A stretch of 64,000 nucleotides of DNA from Larix kaempferi (taxonomy: Eukaryota > Streptophyta > Pinopsida > Pinales > Pinaceae). The DNA is taken from the NCBI GenBank assembly GCA_027924585.1, contig BSBM01000608.1, positions 12,126,501 to 12,190,500 on the forward strand, read 5' to 3'. The translations under genes were made by a program, and so were the position numbers. Of the stretch, positions 22,028-32,071 are shown piece by piece. The stretch's first letter is position 1, and every line of letters starts with the position of its first letter. The notes under the pieces were generated by a model. That model did no database searches. It saw only the letters and a program-made list of their open reading frames with translations, and was not told where the DNA came from.

Positions 22028-22870
22028 TGTTGGGGGCCTGTTGGTAGGCAGGTTGATGGGGAAAGGTTGCAGTACCTCCAACACTGTGACTCACCAGAGG
22101 AGGGTGGGAAAGGAGTATTTTGCGATTAAAGAATACCGCAGTTGGCGGGTTTGGGTCACTTGGACCACATAGTATGTAATAGTGAGCCAGTGTACCGTGG
22201 TTTGCGGATTTTTGGGGTCATTTGGACCGAGTTAGTTAGATATTGGGTCAATTTTCCATAGTGGCGTTTAGGAAGTTAGTTGTAAGTGGACAAATATTGT
22301 AATGGCAGAAGCCTATAAATACATGAGAGTCGGAAGTGTTAGATAATAGAAGAGAGGAGGCGGAAATAGAGAAGCATAGAGAGAGGAAGATAAGAGTGAA
22401 GAAGACCAATTGTACAAGATCTGTGTTTTTCGCTTCTGGTATATGATCGCAATGGTAATATGATGATGTTTTGGTATAGACTTTGTGCAATGTTGTGATG
22501 AATGAATGTTGTTTGATGCAATGTCTGTTTACTGTTGCTATAATGATAAATGTTGCGATTAAGTAATATGTTCTATGTAGAATGTGATGATGAATGCTAC
22601 AGTTAAGTAGAATGTTATAACTCCTTGCCAAATGTTTAAAGTTTTTAGTTAAGTATCGCAATAGGGTTAGTCTACACTGCCACAACTCTCCTCCTCCCTC
22701 GGTGGAAACATGTTTCCGTCTGCTCTTCCTGGAAGCCTCGAGTGAGACCTCATCTGCTCTGCAGGTGTTGCTCGGTGGGCTCAAACCTGCCCGGGCTGGT
22801 GCCTAGGGAGACTACGGTGTGTGTCGACACTGAGATGAACCCCTATCGACTGAGGTCAAGTTGGTCAACA
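22028..22870 (+). repeat. 3' LTR of Ty3/Gypsy element B
   Basis: The block is 843 bp from TGTTGGGGG to TTGGTCAACA, with a TATA box at 22314-22321 and an A/G-rich leader after it. Its end (GTGTTGCTCGG...CGGGCTGGTG) matches the U5 end of the element A LTR. The start boundary is chosen from the TGTT/AACA termini; the preceding polypurine tract is weak, so the start could be off by some bases. No second copy lies in the window because the element is 5'-truncated. Confidence 0.6.
22314..22321 (+). promoter_or_regulatory. TATA box in LTR of element B
   Basis: GCCTATAAATACATGAG is a strong plant TATA box, about 285 bp inside the LTR start. Confidence 0.5.
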
Positions 22871-23709
22871 GGTTTCATCTTGATGTTATTAATTTTTCTA
22901 ATGCACTTTTCTTCACCAATTTGAAAGAGCTGATTCATGGATGAGTAGGCTCAGAAATGTGTAATTATGCCATTCCAGATTTCATACACAGGATGTCAAG
23001 TTTGGTCGTTAGGATTAATTAATGAAGAACATATGAAGTTGGTTAACGAGTCTAATCACATTTGAAGACACCCCATTGACATTCCAAACAAACCATATGA
23101 CAGTTTAAGCAAACCAATTGAGTGCATAATAAGGATCAGCAGACCAAAAAACTAGTATTGAACTCATATTGGATGAATTCTGAATGTGACTGTAATTAAC
23201 CTATAATTTTCCACTAGACTTTCAGCAATACAAGTGATGCAATTTATGGAATGAAAAGCAAGGAATATAACCGAATGAATGCATGGAAGGACACATTCCC
23301 TTGCAGCTGATGAATTAGCTTGAATTCATAAGTAGAGGATTATCGTTCTTACTCAGTTTGATATTACTTGCTATTACTGTTTAGTTATACCCATTTTGTT
23401 GGTTGACAAGTATGCATTATTTATTTAGGGTGATGGATATTTTCCATTCAGAATATATATATAATTTTCAAGTTTAAATTATAAAGAATAATTATATTAA
23501 TATATTTATTATTAAGTTAATAAGTTTTCAACAAGTAACACACATTTGACATTGGTATTGTTGCTTGCACATTAATTCAAATTACATATATGATATTGAT
23601 ATTGACATGAATCATTAGCATAATACCATGATATATGTCCATGATATTGATATGAATCATTCAGGATGTAATCATAAACTACCAAAGAAGAATGCAATTA
23701 TCATTTCAC
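22871..23709. other. AT-rich interval without recognised features
   Basis: Short AT-rich stretch between two LTRs. I see no ORF of note, no repeat array and no tRNA-like element. Confidence 0.4.
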
Positions 23710-24190
23710 TGTTGCAGCTCGCAGTAACACATCTAATGCAATCCCACACCATACAACAGGAAAGAAATTAAACAACCTACTTAACTCGGCGAGCTCTGTG
23801 AGAAGGCGAGCCCCGGCCTTCTAACAGAGATGTCGTGTCCTAACACAAATTAAAACACCAATATGTAAGAAACTCAGCTCCTTGTGTTAGAAATAATGAA
23901 TCAAAGTCAGAGCTCTCTATTTCATTTTATACAATTATAAATTCTCCAACCCCGAGCTCAGAACACCTCTTTACATTTATACCCTGATGACATGAATTCG
24001 TTTCACAAAATATTAGGTAGCCATGAAGATCTACGGTCTTCAAGCTACCAATTTACAATGGAACTGTTACATCCATAAGTAGTCTTGAATGATTATCTTA
24101 TCCTAATTCCAAATCATGGAATAGTGAGGCAAAACAGGGAAAAATATGTAGATAGGTGTAGGCAAAAAGGGGCTATTTTGGGGCCCAACA
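23710..24190 (-). repeat. 3' LTR of the locus encoding unknown ORF at 24.2-28.2 kb
   Basis: The block is 481 bp with plus-strand termini TGTTGCAGC and GGGCCCAACA (TGTT/AACA). It is directly preceded on the element strand by a polypurine run GGGGGGAGA (24191-24199). A minus-strand TATA box (23974-23983, GGTATAAATG) lies about 205 bp inside. These three signs together support an LTR facing left, with the internal region to its right. No matching 5' LTR was recognised to the right of 28159. Confidence 0.62.
23974..23983 (-). promoter_or_regulatory. TATA box in 481-bp LTR
   Basis: The minus strand reads GGTATAAATG, followed by TAAAGAGG. Confidence 0.45.
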
Positions 24191-24204
24191 TCTCCCCCCA
24201 GCTA
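24191..24204 (-). other. Polypurine tract next to 3' LTR
   Basis: The minus strand reads TAGCTGGGGGGAGA, immediately followed by the LTR start TGTTGGGCC. It serves as plus-strand primer in LTR retrotransposon replication. Confidence 0.6.
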
Positions 24205-27200
24205 TCCAATTGCATGTCCTCATGCAACAACCAACCAAGCTGAGTCTCAATCTGGTCCCTGTTCATGTTGAAAGGAAAAGTTGAAGGAAATGTCAAGTTC
24301 CTTTCCTGCTTCCAAAAACCCATTGCAAGAAGCCCAATATTCCCAGCATTGCTTCTTGTATGCCTTGGTCAGTGTATAATTGTCCCTGTATGGCCCTCCT
24401 GGCCACCATATCAATGGAAATTCAAACTTGAGTCCCAACCAGTGTAACCCACACATTCCCATGTAATTGACATACCCTACCACCCTAGGAAGAGCTTGTT
24501 TAAAATTATTATGGCAGTAAGGATCCCTTTTCTTCAAAGTTGGAGAAGAAGTCTACCACTTGTGCTTGCTCCCTCTAAGGCAAGATGTTGTTGTTTGGAG
24601 ATAAGGTCAACACAGGTAGAGATAACTTTCTCTTGCATCTTCTTCAAATGTCAAGTCTTTGGAGGAGATAAGAAACAACTTCCATGGTTTATGATGAGAG
24701 CACGAGGAGATTGGGGTTCACTCCTAATCCATAAATTGGAATTGGCCTCATTCCTAGAGATTTTCTGAAAGGCATCTTCCCACTGCACATGATTATTAAC
24801 AAAAGATGCAAAAGCTCTCAACTGAACATCCCCTACATAGGGAATCAGATTAGAGAAAGAATCACCAAAACATGCCATATTGTGCAAATACAATTCACAC
24901 AACAAGTGCTGCTCAAGAAAACTGCTTGACAAAAAGGTCTCTAGAAACTAGGAAGGGATCAGCAATTGATAAGGTCTGCCCTCTTGTAAAGATTTCAATT
25001 TGAACAAGGTCATTTTCTCATATAGGAATACCAGGTAGGAAGGAGATAGGGCTCTTGAACTCAGCAGCTCTCGAGAGAGGGCATACATTTGGTCTTTTTC
25101 CTTTTGCATGGATTTGAATTCCTTCAACTCCTGCAATTCTTTTTGCACCTCTTCCAATTGAAATTTCTGAAGAGTTGATTCCTCCACCCACTTCTCCCTT
25201 AATTATTTGATAGTCTTACTATGTTAAGAGAGAGGGACCATCCCTGCTCGACACTTATCAATGTACTTTTCCCATTTAGATAACTCCACCTGTAACAAAG
25301 AAAGTTGTTTCTCCAATCGTTGAATCCTTCTATCCTCCACATCTTTCTCATCTTCAGAGTCTAAAGCAACAAATTCTTGAGAAAATTGCGATCCTACCCT
25401 GCCATCAGATGTTCCAGCTTCCTCATTTTCGGGTGGCAGTGTAGCAGCTTCCTCATTTTCAGGTGGCAGTGTAGCAGCTTCCTCTTCCATCGGTGTTGCA
25501 ATGGCCTTTGCTTGTGTTGCAATCTCAACAGTTAATTTTGAGGATGTTGGTTCTTGTGTAAAAGCATCCTCTTCCTGTACCTCAACAGCCTCAGTTTCTG
25601 TTGCTAAATCAATCATTAATTTCAAGAACACTGGTCCTTGTGTGACAACATTCTCTTCCTGAATACCAAACTCAGTAGCTGCTACCTGAGTTGCAGTCTC
25701 AACAAATACTTTTAGGAATGTTGGTTCTTGTGTGGTAGCATCCTTCATTTCCAATTCAATCTCAACAACTTCAGTCTGAGTTGCAGTCTCAACAACTACT
25801 TTTAGGAATGTTGGTTCTTGTGTGGCAGCATCCTTTCTCTTCAATTCAATCTCGGCAACCTCAGTCTGAGTTCAATTTCAGCAAACATTTTTAAAGGCAC
25901 TGGTTCTTTTGTAACAACGTCTTCCTCTTGTACCTCAATATCAGCAATTGTTGTCTGGGTTGCAACTTCACTAAATATTGTCAAGGATGTTGGTTCTTGT
26001 GTAACAGCATCCTGTTTTCCAATTTCTTCAGATTGCTGAGGTTGTTCTTGAATTACCTCGATATCTTCTGGATGATGAGACTGGTCCTGGAATAGTTCAG
26101 TATTTCCTGCTGGCTGGGATTACATTTCATCATCTTCTCCTAATTCCAAATCATGGATTATGTCTATCTCTGGCTCATTCCCCTCCATCAGCTCCACTAC
26201 CGGTGCTTTTTCTCCTTCTTTCTCTTCCTGTGCAGGATTTTGTGCTACCAAACCCAGCACTATGACTCTGTGCCCTGCCAAATTAAATATGTCACCACAT
26301 TCTGGGCATACCATGTCTCCTTGTTCTTCATTTTTTAAAACAGGAGATGAATTTTTTAACAGATCTGTAGCCTCCACAAATATATTCAAATTCTTCTCTG
26401 TCAATTTTCTAGTCACTTCCTTCCATTTCTCCAATTCATTCCGAAGCATTTGCACCTCCTCCTTTAGCAGCTCATTTTCAAAAAGGAGGTTTTCAATTTG
26501 GGGTTTTTCCACAGCAGTTTCTTGTGTAACAGCCGGTGATTTAGAGTTTAAAATAGGAATTTCTATGCCTACCCCAGTTGCACATACTGCTTCTGCTGTG
26601 GGAATTTCACTATTTTCCCCAATTGCACATGTTGTTTCGGCTGTTGCAACAGACTGAGTCCTTCTTTTATTCACAACTCCCGATGGCTGGCCTTCACTAC
26701 ATACTACTGCTGCTACTGTAACAACTCTGGTTCTTCTCTTCTTTGCTGAGCTAGATGTCTGACCCTTACTCCCTGACCTTTTTCTTCTTTTCTGTGACAC
26801 AAGGGTTTCTAAATTTTCAGAAAGAGGGGTCATTTCCTCTTTTTCAATGATGGTTCTCCTTCAGGGGAGGATTCAACATCCAACACCTCAATATTTCCTC
26901 CTTCTACCACCTTTGCTTGATGCTCTTCCCCTTGCTTTGTAATTCCTGCAGCTACAACTTCCATTGTCGTAGATTTAACAGCTGCTCCAGTTTCAGCTTC
27001 CTCTGTTGCAGCTATTAATGATGCCATCCCTATTGCTTTAGATGCCACCCTAACTGCAATTTATATTGGGTATGCTTCTTCCTCTATAGGATTTGTTGTT
27101 GTTGTAGCTTCCAATATCACTGCCTCATTCGCCACTGGCTCCATCATATCCCCTTCTGCAATAGGGTTCGTTGTTGTTGCAGCTCCCCCCATATTTACCT

Positions 27201-28159
27201 CTTCCACCTGGTCTTCCAATGCTCCATCCCTCCCCCCAACTGAATTGGAGGAACTCCGATCCTCATTTACCATTTCAACACCTCCTATTTCCACGACAGG
27301 TGCTCGATGCACCCTTGGCCGAGCAACAAACTCTTCCCATGTCAAATTTTGGTGCACAAGTACCCTTAAGATTAAGAGTTTAATCAACCTGTGGTTTGAG
27401 AGGGAAGATAAGGGTTGTCAAGCACCCTTGACATACCCAACCATAGTGTGTAGAGATTGTAAAAGATAAAAAAAGCATATTTAACAATCTACAGTGGCGT
27501 AAATGTGAAAGGAGGAAGAATTCATATATGTAAACCACTTTGTACCTACCTTCACTGGAAATGTATTTCTTTATGAAGGTGGCCACCTGGTTCCAAGGAT
27601 TTGGCAAGGATTCCAACGCTATTCCTCGGCCATGCGGCTGAACAACTTCTCTGGATGCCAAAAATTCTTCTACTGCAGTTGGATTATGGCACTTCCAACC
27701 AAACCATTGCATCCTGGTTCTAGGAAATCCTTTTACCTCCGCCATGATTGCTTCTAAGACATCTATTCGGATACCTCGGACCTCTGAATGAGTGCTGGTT
27801 AGATTTTGAGCAAACTCAAGTGCGGTTTCTACATGAAAATCATCTAAACCCTGGAAATAGTCAATCTGACCAGCTTCCTGGAAGATAGTAAAAACCTCTA
27901 TGTTTGCACGCAAAGGCGCTACGCTGACAGGCTTGTGTCGTACCGGGATACCCATATTGCAAAGCTGTCTGTAACGTCTGCTACCGGCAGGATGAGTTAC
28001 AATCTCAGACGTCGAGCTACTGCATGCAGAACGAGCGATGGATAGCCAAAGGTTGGTTTGGGTATTTTTGGGTATTTTTGGTAAAAAGTGGTGACAGGTT
28101 GTTGAATGGCGGTAAAAAACCAAAAGCGAAGGACGAATAGGACGTAGTTTCCGTCTCAA
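24205..28159 (-). pseudogene. Long decayed ORF of unknown family inside an LTR-bounded locus
   Basis: From right to left there is an N-terminal globular segment with ALEFAQNLTSTHSEVRGIRID and WFGWKCHNPTAVEEFL (27560-27830). This is the layout of plant transposon-associated ORFs with a VRGxxI motif, as far as I recall. Next come Thr/Glu-rich linkers, basic patches (KKRRTRVV near 26730, SQKRRKRSGSK near 26780), a short coiled coil (about 26390-26480), a block of 30-residue repeats (25530-26040), a second helix LEKQLSLLQVELSKWEK (about 25270) and a C-terminal part rich in Trp/Tyr (LKFEFPLIWWPGGPY, about 24400) ending just before the polypurine tract. Several frameshifts and stops are present. 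No protease, RT or integrase. Likely a non-autonomous LTR element or the 3' ORF of a larger one. Function unknown. Confidence 0.55.
25530..26040 (-). repeat. ~90-bp coding tandem repeat, six copies
   Basis: Copies of a TTGGTTCTTGTGT motif recur at about 25548, 25637, 25720, 25810, 25901 and 25990 (spacing 83-91 bp). On the minus strand they encode an approximately 30-residue unit of the form TQEPTFLKV.VETATQ..... Length is near a multiple of three, so expansion largely kept the frame. One further related copy may lie near 26520. Confidence 0.75.
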
Positions 28160-28387
28160 TGGATTGTCTAAGGATAACTTACATGGACTAACGACAAAAT
28201 ATATTCATTATTGATTATTGCATTTAGTCATGCCTAATGATGTTTATGATTAAGACGTCGTACCTTTAAATGTAATGCCAAACCATCGTGTTTCAAGGTA
28301 GCGCCTTTCCATGGTCACATCGTTGATATCGATGAGCAAATAAATAATCAGTAGTCAATGAGGAATTAGTGGAATCGTATTTCCAAA

Positions 28388-29465
28388 AGTAGGGAAAATG
28401 GAAAAATTTAGGTGTTGCAGCTGCTCGAAATAGGAAAAATGGACAACTTTAGGTGCTGCAGGTGCTTGAAATAGGAAAAATAGGCTTTTTTGGAGGTGTC
28501 AGAGCTGCTCTAAATAGGAAAAATAGGCGACTTGGCGATGTTGCATCTGCGGTAAAATAGGAATGATAGGAAACTTTAGTGGAGTCATAGCTGCTAAAGA
28601 TAGGAATAATGGGCAATTTTAGCGGTGTTGCAGTGGCTTGAAATAGGAAAAATAGGCACTTTTGGAGGTGTTGTAGCGGCTCGAAATAGGAAAAATAGGC
28701 ACTTTTGGAGATGTTGCAACGGCTCGAAATAGTAAAAATGGACAAATTTAGGTGTTGCAGCTGCTTGAAATAGGAAAAATATGTACTTTTGGAGGTGTCG
28801 CAGTTGCTTGAAATAGGAAAAATAAACAAATTTAGATGTTGTAGCTGCTTGAAATAGGAAAAATAGGCACTTTTGGAGGTGTCGGAGCTGCTCGAAATAG
28901 GAAAAATAGGCAACTTGGCGGTGTTGCAGCTACGGTAAAATAGGAAGGATAGGAAACTTTAGCGGAGTCGTAGCTACTAAAGATAGGAATAATGGGCAAT
29001 TTTAGCAATGTTGCAGCTGCTTGAAATAAGAAAAATAGGCACTTTTGGAGGTGTCGTAGCTGCTTGAAATAGGAAAAATGGACAAATTTAGGTGTTGCAG
29101 CTGCTTGAAATAGGAAAAATAGGCACTTTTGGAGGTGTTGCAACTGCTCGAAATAGGAAATATGGGCAACTTGGCGGTGTTGTAGTTGCGGTAAAATAGG
29201 AAGGATAAGCAACTTTAGAGGAGTCGCAGCTGCTAAAGATAGGAATAATGGGAAATTTTAGTGGTGTTGCAGTGGCTCAAAATAGGGAAAATAGGCACTT
29301 TTGGAGGTGTCGCAGCTGCTCGAAATATGAAAAATGGACAAATTTAGGTGTTGCAGCTGCTTGAAATAGGAAAAATAGGAACTTTTGGAGGTGTCCCAGT
29401 TGCTCGAAATAGGAAATATGGGCAACTTGGCGGTGTTGTAGCTGCGGTAAAATAGGAAGGATAGG
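28388..29465. repeat. Minisatellite, 41-47-bp monomer, about 24 copies
   Basis: The core GAAATAGGAAAAATRGRCA...TTT.GGTGTYGCAGCTGCT recurs every 41-47 bp across 1.08 kb. Variant monomers (GGTAAAATAGGAAGGATAGG; AAAGATAGGAATAATGGGCAA) recur in a higher-order arrangement at roughly 250-390 bp. Minus-strand frames give 15-residue repeats such as YFSYFEQLQHLQK over up to 154 codons. I consider this a by-product of a near 45-bp period, not a gene. Confidence 0.85.
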
Positions 29466-30359
29466 GGTTCCTGGACTGTGATCTGAAGTCAATTGGATAT
29501 GCCTATAGCATTGTGTGTTGAGCTCATTAACTTAGAAACCTCTGACCCTTTCTCCTCACTTGCTTTCCAGAGCCCGTTGTGTGTTGTATGACCCTGATTG
29601 ACTGTGCCTAAGGCTATGAGTGGAATTGAGTAGTTCATCCTTAGTGGATACATAGCCCCATCTCAGGGGTAGTCTCTAAGTGACGTTGAAACAATATAGG
29701 TTGGGCAGAGACCTATGGTTGGGTTGGAACGTTGTATTCCATAGCTAGTTGCTTGGATATTTCAATAAAAGGGTAATTGTTCTCTATGGTTTATATCATG
29801 TGTTTTTATGAATTTGTTCATTGATGAATCGGGCCAAGTCTTGTTGAGGCCCAGGAGGTGCAGAATGTTCGGTCATGACTTTGGGGGAGAAATAGAAACC
29901 CCTTATGTGTTCATGTTCCCTCTGTGGGTCAGATGAAGGGAGGAGACATGGCAGAGTGGATCAGAGCTTTTTACAGAGTGATAATGAGGCATGGATGAGG
30001 ATTGGGGAAACACCTTGGTTGGAAGAAGTAAAATTCAGAGTTCTCAGGTTTGGAAGAAGATCAACATACACTTGCATGGGGATCTCCGAGAGATTTCAAA
30101 TATATGATACCAAGTTTTCCAAAAATGGACTTAGGATGCGAAAGTTATTAACCTAAGAAGTTGGCAATAACAGTGGTATATGGCCGACTTCCAACTTTCC
30201 AAACCCACAGTGCAGATTGCGAATTTCGAAAGTCGGAGGCGTGATTTGTCAGTGTGGTGCATTGAAGTTCCGACTTCTTACTCCTGTGTTGCAGATTGCG
30301 GATCGCGGAAGTTGGAGGCTGCGCGATTCTGTGAAGCTGAGACCTTTGGAGTTCTGACT
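29466..30359. other. Interval without recognised gene
   Basis: Mixed-composition DNA of about 0.9 kb. Short plus-strand frames (29905-30156) have no recognisable domain. The segment at 30180-30340 contains two related blocks (CAGATTGCGAATTTCGAAAGTCGGAGG and CAGATTGCGGATCGCGGAAGTTGGAGG) about 90 bp apart. I cannot assign a function. Confidence 0.35.
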
Positions 30360-31060
30360 TCCTTCCTTAATTATGTATATATCCTCAAGACCCCTAACTA
30401 CTATTCAAAACCATCTAATGGCATAGACATCCCTACTCAAACACTAAAGATACTCTCAAGAATCCATGTGTGTTTGTTCAAGTACGTTGTTCTTCTTGGC
30501 CATGGATTCTCAAAAGGTTTTTCAGGGATTAAGGCCCAATTTTTCTCCCTCAAGCATGTCTAGGGAACCCAATACCTATACCAGGTTCTCAAAAAATTCT
30601 AATGGCACTAATATCCCCACTTATATGAATAATATGGTATTGGGAGGTCATGTTTGGTGATTGTAGGAATTGTTCTTAGCCAAAGATGCCTAGAATTTCC
30701 TTTAGGACCTAAGTCCCACTCTTTTCTCCCCAACCATATCCAAGGTGTTTGAACCTATAATTAGTCTTAAAATTCTCACTATGCCACACAAAACCCACTC
30801 ATAGGCCAAAGATACCGTGGAAAAGTCTATTGTGGTATTTCAACATATCATTCTTGGCTATAAATACCTAGAAGCTTTCTTTAGGTCCTAAGGCCCAGTT
30901 TCCATTCCTTAACCATGTCTATAACCCCAAGACCCATACATAATGCTCAAAAACTTCTTAACAATTCCCATATTCTGACTATAAGGACAAATATCCCCTC
31001 AAGAGGTTAGCTTTGGTGGTTGGAGACATCATTGTTAGACCTTTAGGCCTAAAATTTATA
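30360..31060. repeat. ~182-bp diverged tandem repeat, four copies
   Basis: Blocks TTCTTGGCCATGGATTCTCA / TTCTTAGCCAAAGATGCCTAG / TTCTTGGCTATAAATACCTAG, and ATTCTAATGGCAC-like blocks at 30417, 30601, about 30780 and 30960, recur every 180-184 bp. Each is followed by TTTAGG..CTAAGGCCCA and a CATGTCTA...CCCAA...TACC segment. Copies are well diverged, so the duplication is old. Length is near that of plant satellite monomers, but only four copies are seen here. Confidence 0.65.
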
Positions 31061-31068
31061 TTCTTGCA

Positions 31069-31215
31069 CTAGTGGAGCGCCATATGAAGGAAAATGGTTG
31101 TGAAGCAAGTATTCATACTTACAATCCTTTGATGAATGGATTTCACAAGGAAAAATACTTGATACAAATAAGGAGGTTGAGAGGGTATACCATAAAATCG
31201 ACCATGTATATTAGC
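31069..31215 (+). pseudogene. Pentatricopeptide-repeat (PPR) protein remnant
   Basis: The plus-strand frame reads LVERHMKENGCEASIHTYN then PLMNGFHKEKYL, matching the PPR consensus (M.E.G..P...TYN.LI.G..K). After a one-base shift the next helix NKEVERVYHKID follows. Only one to one and a half repeats survive, the frame is broken, and no start or flanking repeats are visible. It is a fragment of a host PPR gene moved or left here. Confidence 0.45.
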
Positions 31216-32004
31216 CTATTGTGGTGGATGACATGAAGTTAAATAATGTAATAAGCATGGATTCTAAGGCATTGTCTGTGAGGTTTATTTGTACTAGAAG
31301 GACGGGGACAACGAGTTTGTTAATTTGAATGGATTCAAGTGCATGACTAGTAATCAATTCTAGCTTATCACATAAGGGATCATGTCATTTTCATCTGAGG
31401 TTAGATGTTGAGGTTACATCCAAACATAGTATTATTTCTAGTCGGTATCTACTACATTTATACCTAGGTGGATTTACTGGTTACTTGATCAAATTACTTA
31501 TATATCATTCAAGATCCCATGCCAATAAGTAAGGATACCATAAGGATAAAATAATTGTACTAAATTAGTCTATTTCCATAGACTCTCTTATGATTCTACA
31601 CAAGATATTTCCACTTTATGCTATTAATTCTAACTATTGGCATGATATGACTCATTATTGTTTCTTGTAGCCTTACAAAGAGATCTATCATATGCATTCA
31701 AACAATTATGACTCTTTATGATCTCTCTTCTTATGGAAATAATATGAGATAAAATTTCTATGGTGGTATGCCTTACAAATCTACTTTCTTAATTGACATA
31801 TCAATTAGGTAACTAGGGATATTATAATAATGACAAGAGAAATACAGTGCTACATTTTCTCTATATGCTATCCATAAGTTTGACAATTCAATACATTGGT
31901 TAAGGTCCTACTTGGAGAAAACCTACAAGAACCTATACAATCCTTTTAAATATTAAGAATTTTTATCATTACCTCTTCCAACCATAAGAAATTCTTATAA
32001 AGAT
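31216..32004. other. AT-rich interval without recognised features
   Basis: No ORF or array. The part at 31800-32004 may be the 3' body of the SINE candidate at 32005-32071, because it lies downstream of the tRNA-like promoter on the minus strand. Confidence 0.35.
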
Positions 32005-32071
32005 AAAAGGAATTTGAACCATTAACCTAGAATTTTTAGACCAGTATTATACCATTGAAACTATTCTCCTA
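32005..32071 (-). mobile_element. tRNA-derived SINE candidate (head region)
   Basis: On the minus strand AGGAGAATAGTTTCAATGGTA carries an A-box-like TAGTTTCAATGG. It is followed about 30 bp later by a perfect B box GGTTCAAATTCC (32009-32020). The spacing suits an internal pol III promoter. The anticodon stem does not fold well, so it is not a functional tRNA gene. A SINE would extend leftward to a T- or A-rich tail; I could not define its end or a target duplication. Confidence 0.4.

Larger units (their letters stand above)
14758..22870 (+). mobile_element. Ty3/Gypsy LTR retrotransposon B, 5'-truncated, with extra 3' ORF
   Basis: The element begins abruptly within the protease (about 14758); 5' LTR, PBS, gag and the protease active site are missing. 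It continues through the capsid-like module, RT, RNase H and integrase (to 18651). A 430-bp linker, a long extra ORF (19082-about 21990) and a 3' LTR (22028-22870) with a plus-strand TATA box follow. Proteins are strongly similar throughout to element A on the opposite strand, only 0.9 kb away. The long ORF between integrase and 3' LTR occupies the position of env-like ORFs in some plant Ty3/Gypsy lineages. The 5' flank may have been removed by deletion or by the adjacent LINE. Confidence 0.85.

Noticed and set aside
28449-29492. Minus-strand aromatic repeat ORFs (YFSYFEQLQHLQK)
   Set aside because: They arise from the 41-47-bp minisatellite; different frames are open over different parts and unit lengths vary out of frame.
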